From assembly GCA_017510065.1 (NCBI GenBank), contig JAFWOB010000220.1, forward strand, positions 1 through 56,046: 56,046 nt of DNA, in the 5' to 3' direction. The stretch comes from Parasporobacterium sp. Its GTDB lineage: Bacteria; Bacillota; Clostridia; Lachnospirales; Lachnospiraceae. Both the position numbers and the translations under genes were made by a program. Positions within the stretch are counted from its first letter, which is position 1. Each line of letters starts with the position of its first letter. The notes under the pieces were generated by a model that worked only from the letters and a program-made list of their open reading frames with translations, was not told the DNA's origin and searched no databases. Shown here piece by piece: positions 26,317-35,329 of the stretch.

Positions 26317-28713
26317 ATGAACGAGAAAGTACTTCATACACTGGAATATGATAAGATCGTGGAACTGCTGGCAAAACAGGCCGGCTCGGAAGCCGGGGCG
26401 CAGATGTGCCGCCGGCTTCTTCCCATGAATGACGCGGAACAGATCCGGACTGCCCAGCTGCAGACAACGGATGCGGTAACCAGACTCCGGAAAAAGCAGG
26501 GGCCTTCCTTCGGCCAGCTGATCGATATCAGGCCGGCTGTCATGCGGCTGGATATAGGAAGTATCCTGGTGTGCGAGGATCTGCTGCATATTTCCAGGGT
26601 CCTGGACTGCGCTTCTTCTGTCAGAAGGTTCCTGGAACCTGAAAACGATGAAACTCCTGTGGATTCCCTTACGGTCTATTATGATTCCATTGATCCTTGT
26701 GATCTGCTGAATAATGAGATCAAACGATGTATCATCGGCATTGATGAGATCGCGGACGATGCATCGCCGAAACTGAAGGATATCAGAAGGCGGCAGAACC
26801 TGACCAAGATGCAGATCCAGAAAACCCTCAGCAATATGGTCAGCAGCGCATCCATGAAGACTTATCTGCAGGACAGTGTGGTGACCATGCGAAACGGCAG
26901 ATACTGTATCCCGGTGAAACAGGAACACCGGGCCCACGTGCCGGGCATGGTGCACGATCAGTCCGGTTCCGGCTCAACGGTCTTTATCGAACCGATGGCA
27001 GTTGTAAAGCTGAACAATGATCTGAAGGAACTGCACCTGGCGGAGGAAGAGGAGATCCAGGTGATCTTATCCCATCTGTCTGCCATGGCAGCAGGAAAAT
27101 CCGAGATGCTGAAGCTGGATTTCAAACTGCTTGCGGAACTGGATTTTATCTTTGCAAAAGCAAGGTTTTCCGAGAGCATCAAAGGCAATGCGCCGGATTT
27201 CCATGAAGAAAAATACATTGAACTCAAAAAAGCGAGACACCCGCTGATCCCGGCAAAAACAGCCGTTCCGATCGACCTGGAGCTGGGAAAAGACTTTAAC
27301 ATGCTGATCGTGACCGGCCCCAATACCGGTGGAAAAACGGTATCCCTTAAGACCACAGGGCTTCTGTGTCTGATGGGGCAGGCCGGTATGCATATCCCTG
27401 CGCTGGATGGCTCGAGCCTGTGTGTGTTTGAGGAGGTTTACGCGGATATCGGTGATGAGCAGTCCATCGAGCAGAACCTGTCCACCTTCTCTTCCCATAT
27501 GAAGAACATTGTCCGGATCCTGGAGAAGGCGGATGCGGAGTCCCTGGTGCTTCTGGATGAGCTGTGCTCGGGAACGGATCCGACGGAAGGAGCTGCCCTG
27601 GCCCAGTCGATCCTCACCCGGCTGAACCAGTTCGGGGCAAAATGTATGGCCACAACCCATTATGCGGAACTAAAGGTTTTTGCCATGTCTGTAAAGGGCG
27701 TGCAGAACGCCTGCTGCGAGTTTGATGTGGAGACTCTGCGTCCGACCTATAAACTACTGATCGGTCTGCCGGGAAAGAGCAATGCCTTTGCCATATCCGG
27801 AAAACTGGGGCTGGATGAACGGCTGATCGAAGATGCCAGGGCAAGGCTGGATAACAGCAGCATCGCATTCGAAGATGTGCTGGCGGATATCGAGATCAAC
27901 AAGAAAAATGCGGAACTGGAAAGAAGCCGGGCAGACGCGGCTCTTCTGGAAGCTGAGAAACTGAGACTGTCTCTGGAAAAAGAAAAAGCCGAACTGGAGA
28001 AAAAGAAAAACGATATCCTGAGGGATGCAAAAAGCGAAGCCGCGGATGTGCTCCGGCAGGCCAAGGAATATGCGGATATCACCATAAGAGATATCCGGAA
28101 GGTTTCGAGCGGAGCCAACCTTTCCGCCCTGGAACGGACCAGGACCCAACTGGGGAAACAGATGAAGGAAGCTCTTGACGGTCTGGGCGATCTGGGCGGT
28201 GTCAAGGTGCAGGCCAAAAAGAAAGCAAAGGCGGAAGAGATCCGGCAGGGGACATTTGTACGGGTGCTTTCCATGAACATGGAAGGTACAGCCGTTTCCT
28301 CTCCGGACAGCAAAGGAAAAGTCAACGTCCAGCTGGGGGCGATGAATATGGATGTTCCCGTAAGTGATCTTGAGATCCTGGATGCACCGGCAGAAGAAGC
28401 GGCCGGGCCCAGATTTGCCAGGGGAACGAGGACGGGAACCGGACAGATCCAATATTCCAAGGCCATGGGAGTATCCACGGAGATTAAACTCCTGGGCATG
28501 AATGCAGATGATGCCCTGACAGAACTGGATAAGTATCTTGATGACGCCTGCATGGCGCATCTGGAGAAAGTCCGCATCGTCCATGGAAAGGGAACCGGCG
28601 TACTGCGTAATGCAGTCAGGCAGAAGCTGCGCAGGGATAAAAGAGTAAAAAAATGTTATGAAGCAGAGTACGGCGACGGCGATGCCGGCGTGACGTACGC
28701 AGAATTAAGGTGA
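26317..28713 (+). CDS. mutS2: MutS2 endonuclease / ribosome-rescue ATPase
   Basis: MutS2 is a MutS-like ATPase with a C-terminal Smr nuclease domain, linked to recombination control and to rescue of collided ribosomes. The product is 798 residues, full length. The clamp and core occupy the first 320 residues. Walker A VTGPNTGGKTVSLK is near 332, and LVLLDELCSGTDPTEGAALA is the Walker B region. A long charged coiled coil spans about 515-600. The Smr domain ends it, with VRIVHGKGTGVLRNAV. Start at ATG 26317. Confidence 0.97.
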   Translation: MNEKVLHTLEYDKIVELLAKQAGSEAGAQMCRRLLPMNDAEQIRTAQLQTTDAVTRLRKKQGPSFGQLIDIRPAVMRLDIGSILVCEDLLHISRVLDCASSVRRFLEPENDETPVDSLTVYYDSIDPCDLLNNEIKRCIIGIDEIADDASPKLKDIRRRQNLTKMQIQKTLSNMVSSASMKTYLQDSVVTMRNGRYCIPVKQEHRAHVPGMVHDQSGSGSTVFIEPMAVVKLNNDLKELHLAEEEEIQVILSHLSAMAAGKSEMLKLDFKLLAELDFIFAKARFSESIKGNAPDFHEEKYIELKKARHPLIPAKTAVPIDLELGKDFNMLIVTGPNTGGKTVSLKTTGLLCLMGQAGMHIPALDGSSLCVFEEVYADIGDEQSIEQNLSTFSSHMKNIVRILEKADAESLVLLDELCSGTDPTEGAALAQSILTRLNQFGAKCMATTHYAELKVFAMSVKGVQNACCEFDVETLRPTYKLLIGLPGKSNAFAISGKLGLDERLIEDARARLDNSSIAFEDVLADIEINKKNAELERSRADAALLEAEKLRLSLEKEKAELEKKKNDILRDAKSEAADVLRQAKEYADITIRDIRKVSSGANLSALERTRTQLGKQMKEALDGLGDLGGVKVQAKKKAKAEEIRQGTFVRVLSMNMEGTAVSSPDSKGKVNVQLGAMNMDVPVSDLEILDAPAEEAAGPRFARGTRTGTGQIQYSKAMGVSTEIKLLGMNADDALTELDKYLDDACMAHLEKVRIVHGKGTGVLRNAVRQKLRRDKRVKKCYEAEYGDGDAGVTYAELR

Positions 28714-28722
28714 AAGAATAAA

Positions 28723-29310
28723 ATGTTCAATATTGTTCTTCTGGAGCCGGAGATCCCGTCCAATACGGGAAATATCGGAAGGACTTGCCTGGTGACCGGC
28801 AGCAGGCTGCATCTGATAGAGCCTATGGGCTTTATCCTGAATGATAAGAATCTCAGGCGTGCCGGGATGGATTACTGGTCAGAACTGGATGTCACGGTGT
28901 ATGACAGCTGGAGGGATTTCGTGTGGAAACATGTGAAGGACATTCGTTTCCCGGAAGAGACGCTTCGTTCCACCGAATATCCTGGAGAGGATCCTGAAGG
29001 TCTTGTTCCTTCCGGAATCAAAGTTCCGGAGAAACACAGGATCTGGATGGCTACCACAAAAGCACAGAAGGTCTATGACAAGGCGGATTTTCGGAATGGG
29101 GATTATATCCTGTTCGGAAAGGAAAGTGCGGGGATCCCGGAGGAAATCCTGTTGGAGAACAGGGATACCTGCATCCGGATTCCCATGGCAGCCGGACAAA
29201 GGAGCCTGAACCTGTCCAACTCTGCCGCTATCATCCTCTATGAAGCACTGCGGCAGGATCGTTTTCAGGAACTGGAACCGTTCGGACAACTGCATACACA
29301 CCGGTGGTAA
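28723..29310 (+). CDS. trmL: tRNA (cytidine/uridine-2'-O-)-methyltransferase TrmL
   Basis: TrmL methylates the ribose of the wobble base 34 in certain leucine tRNAs, using SAM. The SPOUT-fold motifs are clear: LLEPEIPSNTGNIGRTC at the N-terminus, LFGKESAGIPEEIL, and the knot segment IPMAAGQRSLNLSNSAAIILYEA. The product is 195 residues, about 40 longer than usual; the extra stretch lies near residues 72-105, just before the strand reading IWMATTKAQ. It follows mutS2 by 9 bp. Confidence 0.93.
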   Translation: MFNIVLLEPEIPSNTGNIGRTCLVTGSRLHLIEPMGFILNDKNLRRAGMDYWSELDVTVYDSWRDFVWKHVKDIRFPEETLRSTEYPGEDPEGLVPSGIKVPEKHRIWMATTKAQKVYDKADFRNGDYILFGKESAGIPEEILLENRDTCIRIPMAAGQRSLNLSNSAAIILYEALRQDRFQELEPFGQLHTHRW

Positions 29311-29332
29311 ACCTGTATTTTCACCCGGGCGG

Positions 29333-29360
29333 TTGAATTTTCGGGCTGATATATTATAAT
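29333..29360 (+). promoter_or_regulatory. Promoter of the sigma-like/SH3 gene
   Basis: TTGAAT at 29333-29338 and a perfect TATAAT at 29355-29360 are 16 bp apart, about 60 bp before ATG 29420. Confidence 0.65.
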
Positions 29361-29419
29361 GTAATCTGTTAAAGTGTCAGAGTTTTATTGATAAAGATAC
29401 AACAGACAAAGGGGAAATC

Positions 29420-31288
29420 ATGGCTATTATTGATTTTACAGACAGCATTTATGATGCACAGCAGGGCAGCCAGAGTGCCATAAAGTTTATTTATGACAAC
29501 ACGATCCAGCTGTTCAGCAAGGAAGCAAATGCTTTTATGCGCAATAAGAACGAAGCGGACCGGGCAATCCGGGATGCCTATGTTTTTATTTTTGATCATC
29601 TGGATTCTCTGGAGGACACTTCCAAGTTTCTGCTCTGGGCCAATGAAGTATGTAAAAACACCTGCATCTCCAGGCTGAGCGAGGCGGGTGTCTTTAATGA
29701 ACGGGTTCCTGCGGAAGCGATCAATCTCGGAGAGATCTCACCGGCTGCGGATTATGATCCGCAGATCAATATGAGCGCGAATATGTCCCCGGATTATATA
29801 CAGGAGTGCCTGGAAGCAGTGCTGGGAAGTCTTCCGGACAACCAGAGGGCGTGCGCCATCCTGTGGGGGGAAGGGTATCCGATCAACAGTATTTCCCGGA
29901 AACTCGGGATCAGTCCTGTAGCGGTCAATTACACTCTTGCCTATACTCTCGGAAATATCACAAATTCGGTCAACACCCTGAGCGCCAACGGACTTCCCCT
30001 GTTTGCGATGGAACCGATCCCGTATTTCCTGTGGCTCCTCATGAGCTATTATCAGTTTTACCAGCCAAAGGATGCGGAGCCGGGAGCGGCTTCCAGCTTT
30101 TCCAGTGTCCTGCGTACTCTGATGCCGGAGGAAGCGTCCGTTTATTCAGGAGAATATGTTACAGAGGAACCGGAATATCCGGACAGCAGGGTCATGCATG
30201 TGACTTCCGTCGAGGAAAGCGAACCGGCAAAAAGTACGGCTTCCGACCATTCCTTTGCGGATTTTGCGGGGGATGAGCTGGATCTCACTGATTTTATCAA
30301 GGGAGAAGGCGGCAAAGAAAAAGAGCAGGAAGAAGAACTTCCCGAAGAAGAAGTTCCGGTTGTTCCTCCAATGGACGTCATAAAGCCTCATGAGGAAGAA
30401 GCTGCAAAAGAGCAGGAAAGCACAGGCGAAACTGCAGAAGCAGAAGAAACTGAAGAAAAGGCAAAGGAAGATGCCGAAGGATCCGAACAGGCAAAAGATG
30501 AGAAAGCAGGCATTGACGAGATCCTGGGCACCATCAAGGACGGCGGATCAGGCGACGACGGAAAGAAAAAGAAACATACAGGTCTGATCATTACACTGAT
30601 CGTTATTTTAGTAATCCTCTGTCTTGTGGCAGTGGCGCTGCTGTTCTTCCGTGACAAGGTGAACAGCCTGCTGGGAACCAACTTCTTTAACACGACGCAG
30701 ACTGTTACGGAGCCGGAGACCACAACGCCGGAACCGACCACACCGGAACCGGAGACCACAACGCCGGAGCCGACAACAGAAGCTCCGACAACAACGGAAG
30801 CTCCGACGACGGAGCCGGAGACGCCTGCAGATCCCGGACCGGAATTTGATATCCGGATCTATGCAGACGGGGATGCGCTTTCCATGAAGGATGTTCCGAA
30901 CGGCACAGGACTTTTGTATATTCCGTCTGATGAAAAGGTACATATCTCCGAAGTCGACGGAGGATGGGGCCATACTTCCTATGATGGAGAAGACGGCTGG
31001 ATCTGGTTGGAGTATACCAAAGTTGACGGAAACGCAAGAGTTCAGGCACCGGAAACTCTGCTTGAGACTCCCGAGACGGTCACGATCGGCTATACAGAAT
31101 TTTACAATGAGTTAAGAACGGGTCCGGGAAGTTATTACAGCACATTCGGACCGGTTCCGGAAGGAACAGAGCTTTCGGTGGAAGCCTACTATACGGATGA
31201 CTACAATGGAGCCGTCTGGGCTTATACCTCCTATGAGGGTCACCATGGCTGGATATTCCTGTATTACATCGAAGATATAGAAGAATGA
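29420..31288 (+). CDS. ECF-sigma-like protein fused to TM helix and SH3-like domains
   Basis: The product is 622 residues. Residues 1-100 follow ECF sigma region 2 (NEADRAIRDAYVFIFDHLDS, then KFLLWANEVCKNTCIS). Residues 125-180 follow region 4 (GSLPDNQRACAILWGEGYPI, SISRKLGISPVAV). An acidic Glu-rich stretch (about 290-375) leads to KKKKH and one membrane helix near 386-410. A Thr/Pro/Glu repeat (TTTPEPTTPEPE) near 430-470 spans the wall side, and two SH3-like units follow (GWGHTSYDGEDGWIWLEY; WAYTSYEGHHGWIFLYY). The positive-inside rule puts the sigma part in the cytoplasm. The putative recognition helix lacks the usual basic residues, so DNA binding is uncertain. The gene has its own promoter and terminator. 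Confidence 0.75.
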   Translation: MAIIDFTDSIYDAQQGSQSAIKFIYDNTIQLFSKEANAFMRNKNEADRAIRDAYVFIFDHLDSLEDTSKFLLWANEVCKNTCISRLSEAGVFNERVPAEAINLGEISPAADYDPQINMSANMSPDYIQECLEAVLGSLPDNQRACAILWGEGYPINSISRKLGISPVAVNYTLAYTLGNITNSVNTLSANGLPLFAMEPIPYFLWLLMSYYQFYQPKDAEPGAASSFSSVLRTLMPEEASVYSGEYVTEEPEYPDSRVMHVTSVEESEPAKSTASDHSFADFAGDELDLTDFIKGEGGKEKEQEEELPEEEVPVVPPMDVIKPHEEEAAKEQESTGETAEAEETEEKAKEDAEGSEQAKDEKAGIDEILGTIKDGGSGDDGKKKKHTGLIITLIVILVILCLVAVALLFFRDKVNSLLGTNFFNTTQTVTEPETTTPEPTTPEPETTTPEPTTEAPTTTEAPTTEPETPADPGPEFDIRIYADGDALSMKDVPNGTGLLYIPSDEKVHISEVDGGWGHTSYDGEDGWIWLEYTKVDGNARVQAPETLLETPETVTIGYTEFYNELRTGPGSYYSTFGPVPEGTELSVEAYYTDDYNGAVWAYTSYEGHHGWIFLYYIEDIEE

Positions 31289-31298
31289 CATATTACGG

Positions 31299-31326
31299 CA
31301 GGTGCCCTCAGGGGCACCTGTTTTTT
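31299..31326 (+). terminator. Terminator after the sigma-like/SH3 gene
   Basis: A 9-bp stem, caggtgccc at 31299-31307 with gggcacctg at 31312-31320, closes a 4-nt loop and is followed by TTTTTT. Confidence 0.93.
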
Positions 31327-31346
31327 GTATGCAATTCCTGATCTTG

Positions 31347-31463
31347 CAGCGAATTAAGAGGTATGCGCGATTTTCAGTGGACGATCGGCTGAAAAATCGC
31401 GCATACCTCCTCATTCGTTACATGGAGTTATGGCAAAATCACGCATACCTCACGATTTGTTGC
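31347..31463. repeat. Inverted and direct repeat cluster before ansA
   Basis: A unit around aaaatcgcgcatacctc appears three times. The first copy is inverted (left arm about 31347-31377), the second is its mirror (31389-31420), giving arms of roughly 30 bp, and the third is direct (31435-31463), 42 bp after the second. No gene is visible. The layout recalls insertion-element ends or a small palindromic repeat family. If transcribed, the first two copies form a strong hairpin 70 bp before ansA. Confidence 0.5.
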
Positions 31464-31489
31464 AGGTTTCATAATAAGGAGTAACAGAA

Positions 31490-32512
31490 ATGAAAAAACA
31501 GAAAAAGATCCTGATCATCTATACAGGCGGGACGATCGGCATGCAGAAAACCGATCATGGACTTTCTCCGCAGAAAGAACGTTTTCACAGGCAGCTGGAA
31601 GAGATCCCGGAGCTTTATGCAGGGGAAATGCCTCTGTGGGAAATCATAGATATGGATCCGCTGCTGGATTCTTCCAATATTGCGGTCAGAGAATGGAATG
31701 AGATCGGACAGATGATCGCGCAGAACTATGCAGTCTATGACGGATTTATCGTTTTGCACGGAACCGATACCATGGCGTATACGGCATCCGCCCTTTCCTT
31801 CATGCTGAAAAACAATACAAAGCCCGTGATCCTGACTGGCTCGCAGATCCCTCTGTGCGAGATCCGCAACGATGCGAGGGACAACCTGATCACAGCCCTT
31901 CTCCTGGCTGCTGATGACAGGATCCATGAAGTCTGCCTGTATTTCGGTGGAAAGCTTTTAAGAGGCAACCGTTCTTCCAAATTCTCCGCGGACGATCTGA
32001 TCGCGTTTGATTCACCGAACTATCTTCCCCTTGCGGAAGCCGGGATCGAGATCCGGTTCCGGGAGGAGGGGCTCCTTAAGAGCCCGGATGGCCCATTTTC
32101 CCTTCAGCTTCTGAAGGAAATCCCGATCGGCGTCATCAAGGTCTTTCCGGGGATCCAATTTGAGCTGTTTGATCCGATCATGACAGAAAAACTGAAAGGG
32201 GTCGTTATCGAAACATTCGGAGCCGGCAATATCCCGGGAAATGCGGATCAGCTGCTTCCCATCATAGAAAAGGCGGCAAAGAACGGAACCATCATCATCG
32301 TCTGTTCCCAGTGCCCTCATGGAAGGGTTTCCCTGGGAACCTACGAAACCTCTTCCCAGCTCCGCTCGGCAGGGGCAGTCAGCGGATATGACATTACGAC
32401 AGAAGCGGCAGTCGCGAAACTGTATTATCTTTTCAGCCGGGGACTGTCCAGGGAAGGGATCATTGACAGGATGGAAATGAGTATCCGGGGAGAAATGACG
32501 ATCCGGCAATGA
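31490..32512 (+). CDS. ansA: L-asparaginase, type I (cytoplasmic)
   Basis: The enzyme hydrolyses asparagine to aspartate and ammonia. The product is 340 residues without a signal peptide, as for the cytoplasmic type I form. The two catalytic threonine motifs are IIYTGGTIGMQKT at the N-terminus and FIVLHGTDTMAYTASAL near residue 88, followed by KPVILTGSQIPL. ATG 31490 follows AATAAGGAG with good spacing. It appears to be transcribed alone. Confidence 0.95.
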   Translation: MKKQKKILIIYTGGTIGMQKTDHGLSPQKERFHRQLEEIPELYAGEMPLWEIIDMDPLLDSSNIAVREWNEIGQMIAQNYAVYDGFIVLHGTDTMAYTASALSFMLKNNTKPVILTGSQIPLCEIRNDARDNLITALLLAADDRIHEVCLYFGGKLLRGNRSSKFSADDLIAFDSPNYLPLAEAGIEIRFREEGLLKSPDGPFSLQLLKEIPIGVIKVFPGIQFELFDPIMTEKLKGVVIETFGAGNIPGNADQLLPIIEKAAKNGTIIIVCSQCPHGRVSLGTYETSSQLRSAGAVSGYDITTEAAVAKLYYLFSRGLSREGIIDRMEMSIRGEMTIRQ

Positions 32513-32526
32513 AAACAAAAGAAAAA

Positions 32527-32549
32527 CCGGCGGGTGAATAACCCGCCGG
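32527..32549 (-). terminator. Terminator of the tRNA-Gln gene
   Basis: A perfect 9-bp stem, ccggcgggt at 32527-32535 with acccgccgg at 32541-32549, is followed on the minus strand by tttttctttt. On the plus strand it has no T-tract, so it mainly serves the tRNA, though it also lies 15 bp after ansA. Confidence 0.85.
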
Positions 32550-32557
32550 CCAATCTA

Positions 32558-32629
32558 CAGGGATACCAGGATTCGAACCTGGAACTGACGGAGTCAGAGT
32601 CCGTTGCCTTACCATTTGGCGATATCCCT
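32558..32629 (-). tRNA. tRNA-Gln, anticodon CTG
   Basis: Read on the minus strand, a 72-nt cloverleaf is complete. The acceptor arms AGGGATA and TATCCCT pair over 7 bp with discriminator G. The D arm contains GCC...GGC, the anticodon arm is ACGGA-CTCTGAC-TCCGT, giving anticodon CTG (reads CAG), and the T arm is CCAGG-TTCGAAT-CCTGG. An A at position 1 and G discriminator resemble other bacterial tRNA-Gln. The CCA end is not encoded. Confidence 0.95.
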
Positions 32630-32642
32630 TTACGCAGGAGAC

Positions 32643-32671
32643 ATTATAAAATGAGAGATATAAAATGTCAA
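32643..32671 (-). promoter_or_regulatory. Consensus promoter of tRNA-Gln
   Basis: On the minus strand TTGACA (+ 32666-32671) and TATAAT (+ 32643-32648) are both perfect and 17 bp apart, placing the transcript start a few bases before the tRNA. Confidence 0.88.
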
Positions 32672-32753
32672 TCATTATTTTTTTAATTGATCATTGGTCA
32701 TTCTGACAGGAAAATTTGGGAATAAACACGAAAAAGCAACAAAAAAAATGATA

Positions 32754-32782
32754 TTTACTCTTTCATTTTGCACAGATATAAT
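32754..32782 (+). promoter_or_regulatory. Promoter of the CdaR-like regulator operon
   Basis: TTTACT at 32754-32759 and TATAAT at 32777-32782 are 17 bp apart. The gene start at 32845 is about 55 bp downstream of the expected transcript start. Confidence 0.6.
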
Positions 32783-32844
32783 GTAAAATATAGGAAATAT
32801 TAAGAAAATGTTACATGCAAGCAAATGAATCTGAGGTATCATAT

Positions 32845-33936
32845 ATGATTTCAAGCCAATTACTGCAGAAAGCATTGGAAGATATTAAAAATATTACCGG
32901 CAAAGAGATGGCCATTCTGGATCTTGACGGCAGGTATGCTGCAAGAACAGATGAATCATTTATTGCAGATTCAGACCGGATCGCAGCTTTTGCCGTTACG
33001 TCCGCAGAACAGGGAAGAGACCGCAACAATTCCTTCTTCAAGATCAGAGACGACGGACAGGATGTTTACGTTCTGGTGGTGGCAGGAACCGGTGAAACAG
33101 ACAATCTGGTGGGTATCATGGCCAGATACCAGATCGAGACGATCGTTGCCGCTTACAAGGAGAAATTCGACAAAGACAATTTCTTCAAATCCCTTCTGAT
33201 GGATAACCTGATGCTGCTGGATATCTTTGACCGGTCCAAGAGACTGCATATTGAGATCGAACAGCAGAGGATCGTATATATAATTCAGCTGCAGAAGAGA
33301 AACCAGGATGAGGCGATCGATGTGGTGCGCAACCTGTTCATCAATGATAAAGAGACGTTCTGTACGCCTCTGAGCAAGAACAATATCGTTGTGATCAGGA
33401 CTGTTTCCGAAAAAGATACCCCGGAGACGCTGGAAGGAGTAGCTAAAAATATTTACAATGTCCTGAAGTCGGACGTGAAGGATGAGGCTTATATCTCCTA
33501 CGGTACGGTCATCAGGGATCTGAAGGACGTTTCCAAGTCTTACCGCGAAGCCAATATGGCACTGGAAGTCAGCAGGATCTTTTTCCCGAACGAACACATC
33601 AATTCCTATTCCAGCCTCGGGATCGGACGTCTGATCTATCAGCTGCCCATTCCTTTATGCAACATGTACCTGAAAGAGATCCTCGGTGATTTTTCCATCG
33701 ACGATTTTGACGAGGAAACTCTGACAACGATCAACAAGTTTTTCGAAAACTCGCTGAATGTTTCGGAAACTTCCAGACAGCTGTATATCCACAGGAATAC
33801 TTTGGTTTACCGCCTGGATAAGATCCAGAAGATCACGGGGCTGGACCTGCGGATCTTTGATGATGCAGTGACTTTCAAGATCGCTCTGATGGTATCCAAA
33901 TACATGAATTACGTAGAAAACCTGGAGAAAAAATAA
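32845..33936 (+). CDS. CdaR/PucR-type transcriptional regulator
   Basis: The product is 363 residues. The N-terminal half resembles the sugar-diacid sensing domain of CdaR (SSQLLQKALEDIKNITGKEM, AILDLDGRYAAR). The C-terminal 60 residues form the PucR-type helix-turn-helix, with NVSETSRQLYIHRNTLVYRL followed by DKIQKITGLDLR. ATG 32845 is chosen because TGAGGT stands 8 bases upstream; another ATG at 32815 has no ribosome site. Sugar-diacid genes are not nearby, so the real signal is unknown. It is followed closely by an S41 protease gene. Confidence 0.85.
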   Translation: MISSQLLQKALEDIKNITGKEMAILDLDGRYAARTDESFIADSDRIAAFAVTSAEQGRDRNNSFFKIRDDGQDVYVLVVAGTGETDNLVGIMARYQIETIVAAYKEKFDKDNFFKSLLMDNLMLLDIFDRSKRLHIEIEQQRIVYIIQLQKRNQDEAIDVVRNLFINDKETFCTPLSKNNIVVIRTVSEKDTPETLEGVAKNIYNVLKSDVKDEAYISYGTVIRDLKDVSKSYREANMALEVSRIFFPNEHINSYSSLGIGRLIYQLPIPLCNMYLKEILGDFSIDDFDEETLTTINKFFENSLNVSETSRQLYIHRNTLVYRLDKIQKITGLDLRIFDDAVTFKIALMVSKYMNYVENLEKK

Positions 33937-33960
33937 CCCTGATAAATCACAGGAGACTGT

Positions 33961-35328
33961 ATGAACAATAAAGAATTAGATAGCTTATATCTTGATTATA
34001 CAGAGGAAAGACCAGAAGATAGCCGGACTGTCAGTGAACCTGAAGCCGGCATCTGTTTTGATAGCAATACGGCCGAAGAAGAGAAAAAGAAGGTACGCCG
34101 AAAAGACATTTTGTTTAAAAGATTATTTCCGGAGGGCAGGCTGAAAAGTGCTTTTACCGTGCTGCTGGGGATCTTGATCGGAATCCTTCTTTGCGCAGGG
34201 ATCCTGGGCTTTTCCGCAGCCAACAACAGCCGGACGGAAGCAGCCGTCGCCGAACTGGATTATCAGGAAAAGATCGATATGATCCTGAGCTATCTGAAAG
34301 CTTATTATCTGAATGATCTGGATGAGCAGACGATAGAAGATGCCCTGGCAAAAGGCCTGATGGAAAACATCGGTGATAAATACGCGCAGTACTACACCGA
34401 AGAAGAGTTCGATACTCTGATGGAAGAGATGAACGGCGCTTACGCGGGCATCGGCGTACAGATCGTCATGAACGATGACAACAAAGTGGAAGTCTATAAA
34501 GTGTTCAAGGACTCCCCGGCGCAGGAAGCCGGTGTGCAGATCAAAGACCTGATCGTCGAAGCAGACGGCGTCAGGGATTTTGAAACACTGGATGAACTTG
34601 TTTCCATCGTTCGTGGAGAAATCGGGACCACAGTAGATCTCGTGATCGAACGCGGCGGGGAAGAACTTGCCATGACGATTGAGAGAAGAGAGATCGAAAC
34701 GGAAAGCATCTATTATGAGATGCTCAGCGATACCGTTGGTTATCTGCAGATTGCTGAATTCAATACCACTACCGTCCAGCAGTTTGAGGATGCGATCGAG
34801 GCGCTGGAAGCTTCCGGGATGACCGCCGTTATCATGGATCTGCGGGATAATCCGGGAGGAGATTACGATTCTGTCGTCGCCATGTGCGACAGGGTCCTTC
34901 CGGAGGGTGTGATCGTATCTGTGGAAGACCGGCAGGGAGGCATCTTTACGGAGAATTCCGACGCGGTCTGCCTTGATCTCCCGATCGTGATCCTGGTAAA
35001 TGAAAACACCGCTTCTGCGGCAGAGCTGTTTACCATGACGCTGAAGGATTATGATATGGCACAGATCGTAGGGACAACAACCTTCGGAAAAGGGATCGTC
35101 CAGAGCATTTTCCGTCTGATCGACGGATCCGGTCTTAAATTTACCACGGAAAAATACTACGGTCCGAAAGGAAACTGCATCCAGGATGAGGGAATCGAAC
35201 CGGATTATATAGTGGAATTTCCTGAAGAAGTATATGAAGACGGAATCATTACCCGGGAAGAAGACATTCAGCTCCAGAAGGCGGCGGAACTGTTAGGGTT
35301 CACCCTGACCTTCGAAACGGAGGAATAA
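33961..35328 (+). CDS. S41 family C-terminal processing protease
   Basis: This is a membrane-anchored CtpA-like serine protease acting outside the membrane. The product is 455 residues. A charged cytoplasmic tail of about 60 residues precedes one membrane helix (AFTVLLGILIGILLCAGILG). A PDZ domain spans about 155-235 (AYAGIGVQIVM, SPAQEAGVQIKDLIVEADGV). The S41 core carries the catalytic Ser in NENTASAAELFTM and the Lys in TTFGKGIVQSIF. The gene is 24 bp after the regulator and 1 bp before the Hsp70 gene, so all three are probably cotranscribed. Confidence 0.94.
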   Translation: MNNKELDSLYLDYTEERPEDSRTVSEPEAGICFDSNTAEEEKKKVRRKDILFKRLFPEGRLKSAFTVLLGILIGILLCAGILGFSAANNSRTEAAVAELDYQEKIDMILSYLKAYYLNDLDEQTIEDALAKGLMENIGDKYAQYYTEEEFDTLMEEMNGAYAGIGVQIVMNDDNKVEVYKVFKDSPAQEAGVQIKDLIVEADGVRDFETLDELVSIVRGEIGTTVDLVIERGGEELAMTIERREIETESIYYEMLSDTVGYLQIAEFNTTTVQQFEDAIEALEASGMTAVIMDLRDNPGGDYDSVVAMCDRVLPEGVIVSVEDRQGGIFTENSDAVCLDLPIVILVNENTASAAELFTMTLKDYDMAQIVGTTTFGKGIVQSIFRLIDGSGLKFTTEKYYGPKGNCIQDEGIEPDYIVEFPEEVYEDGIITREEDIQLQKAAELLGFTLTFETEE

Positions 35329-35329
35329 G

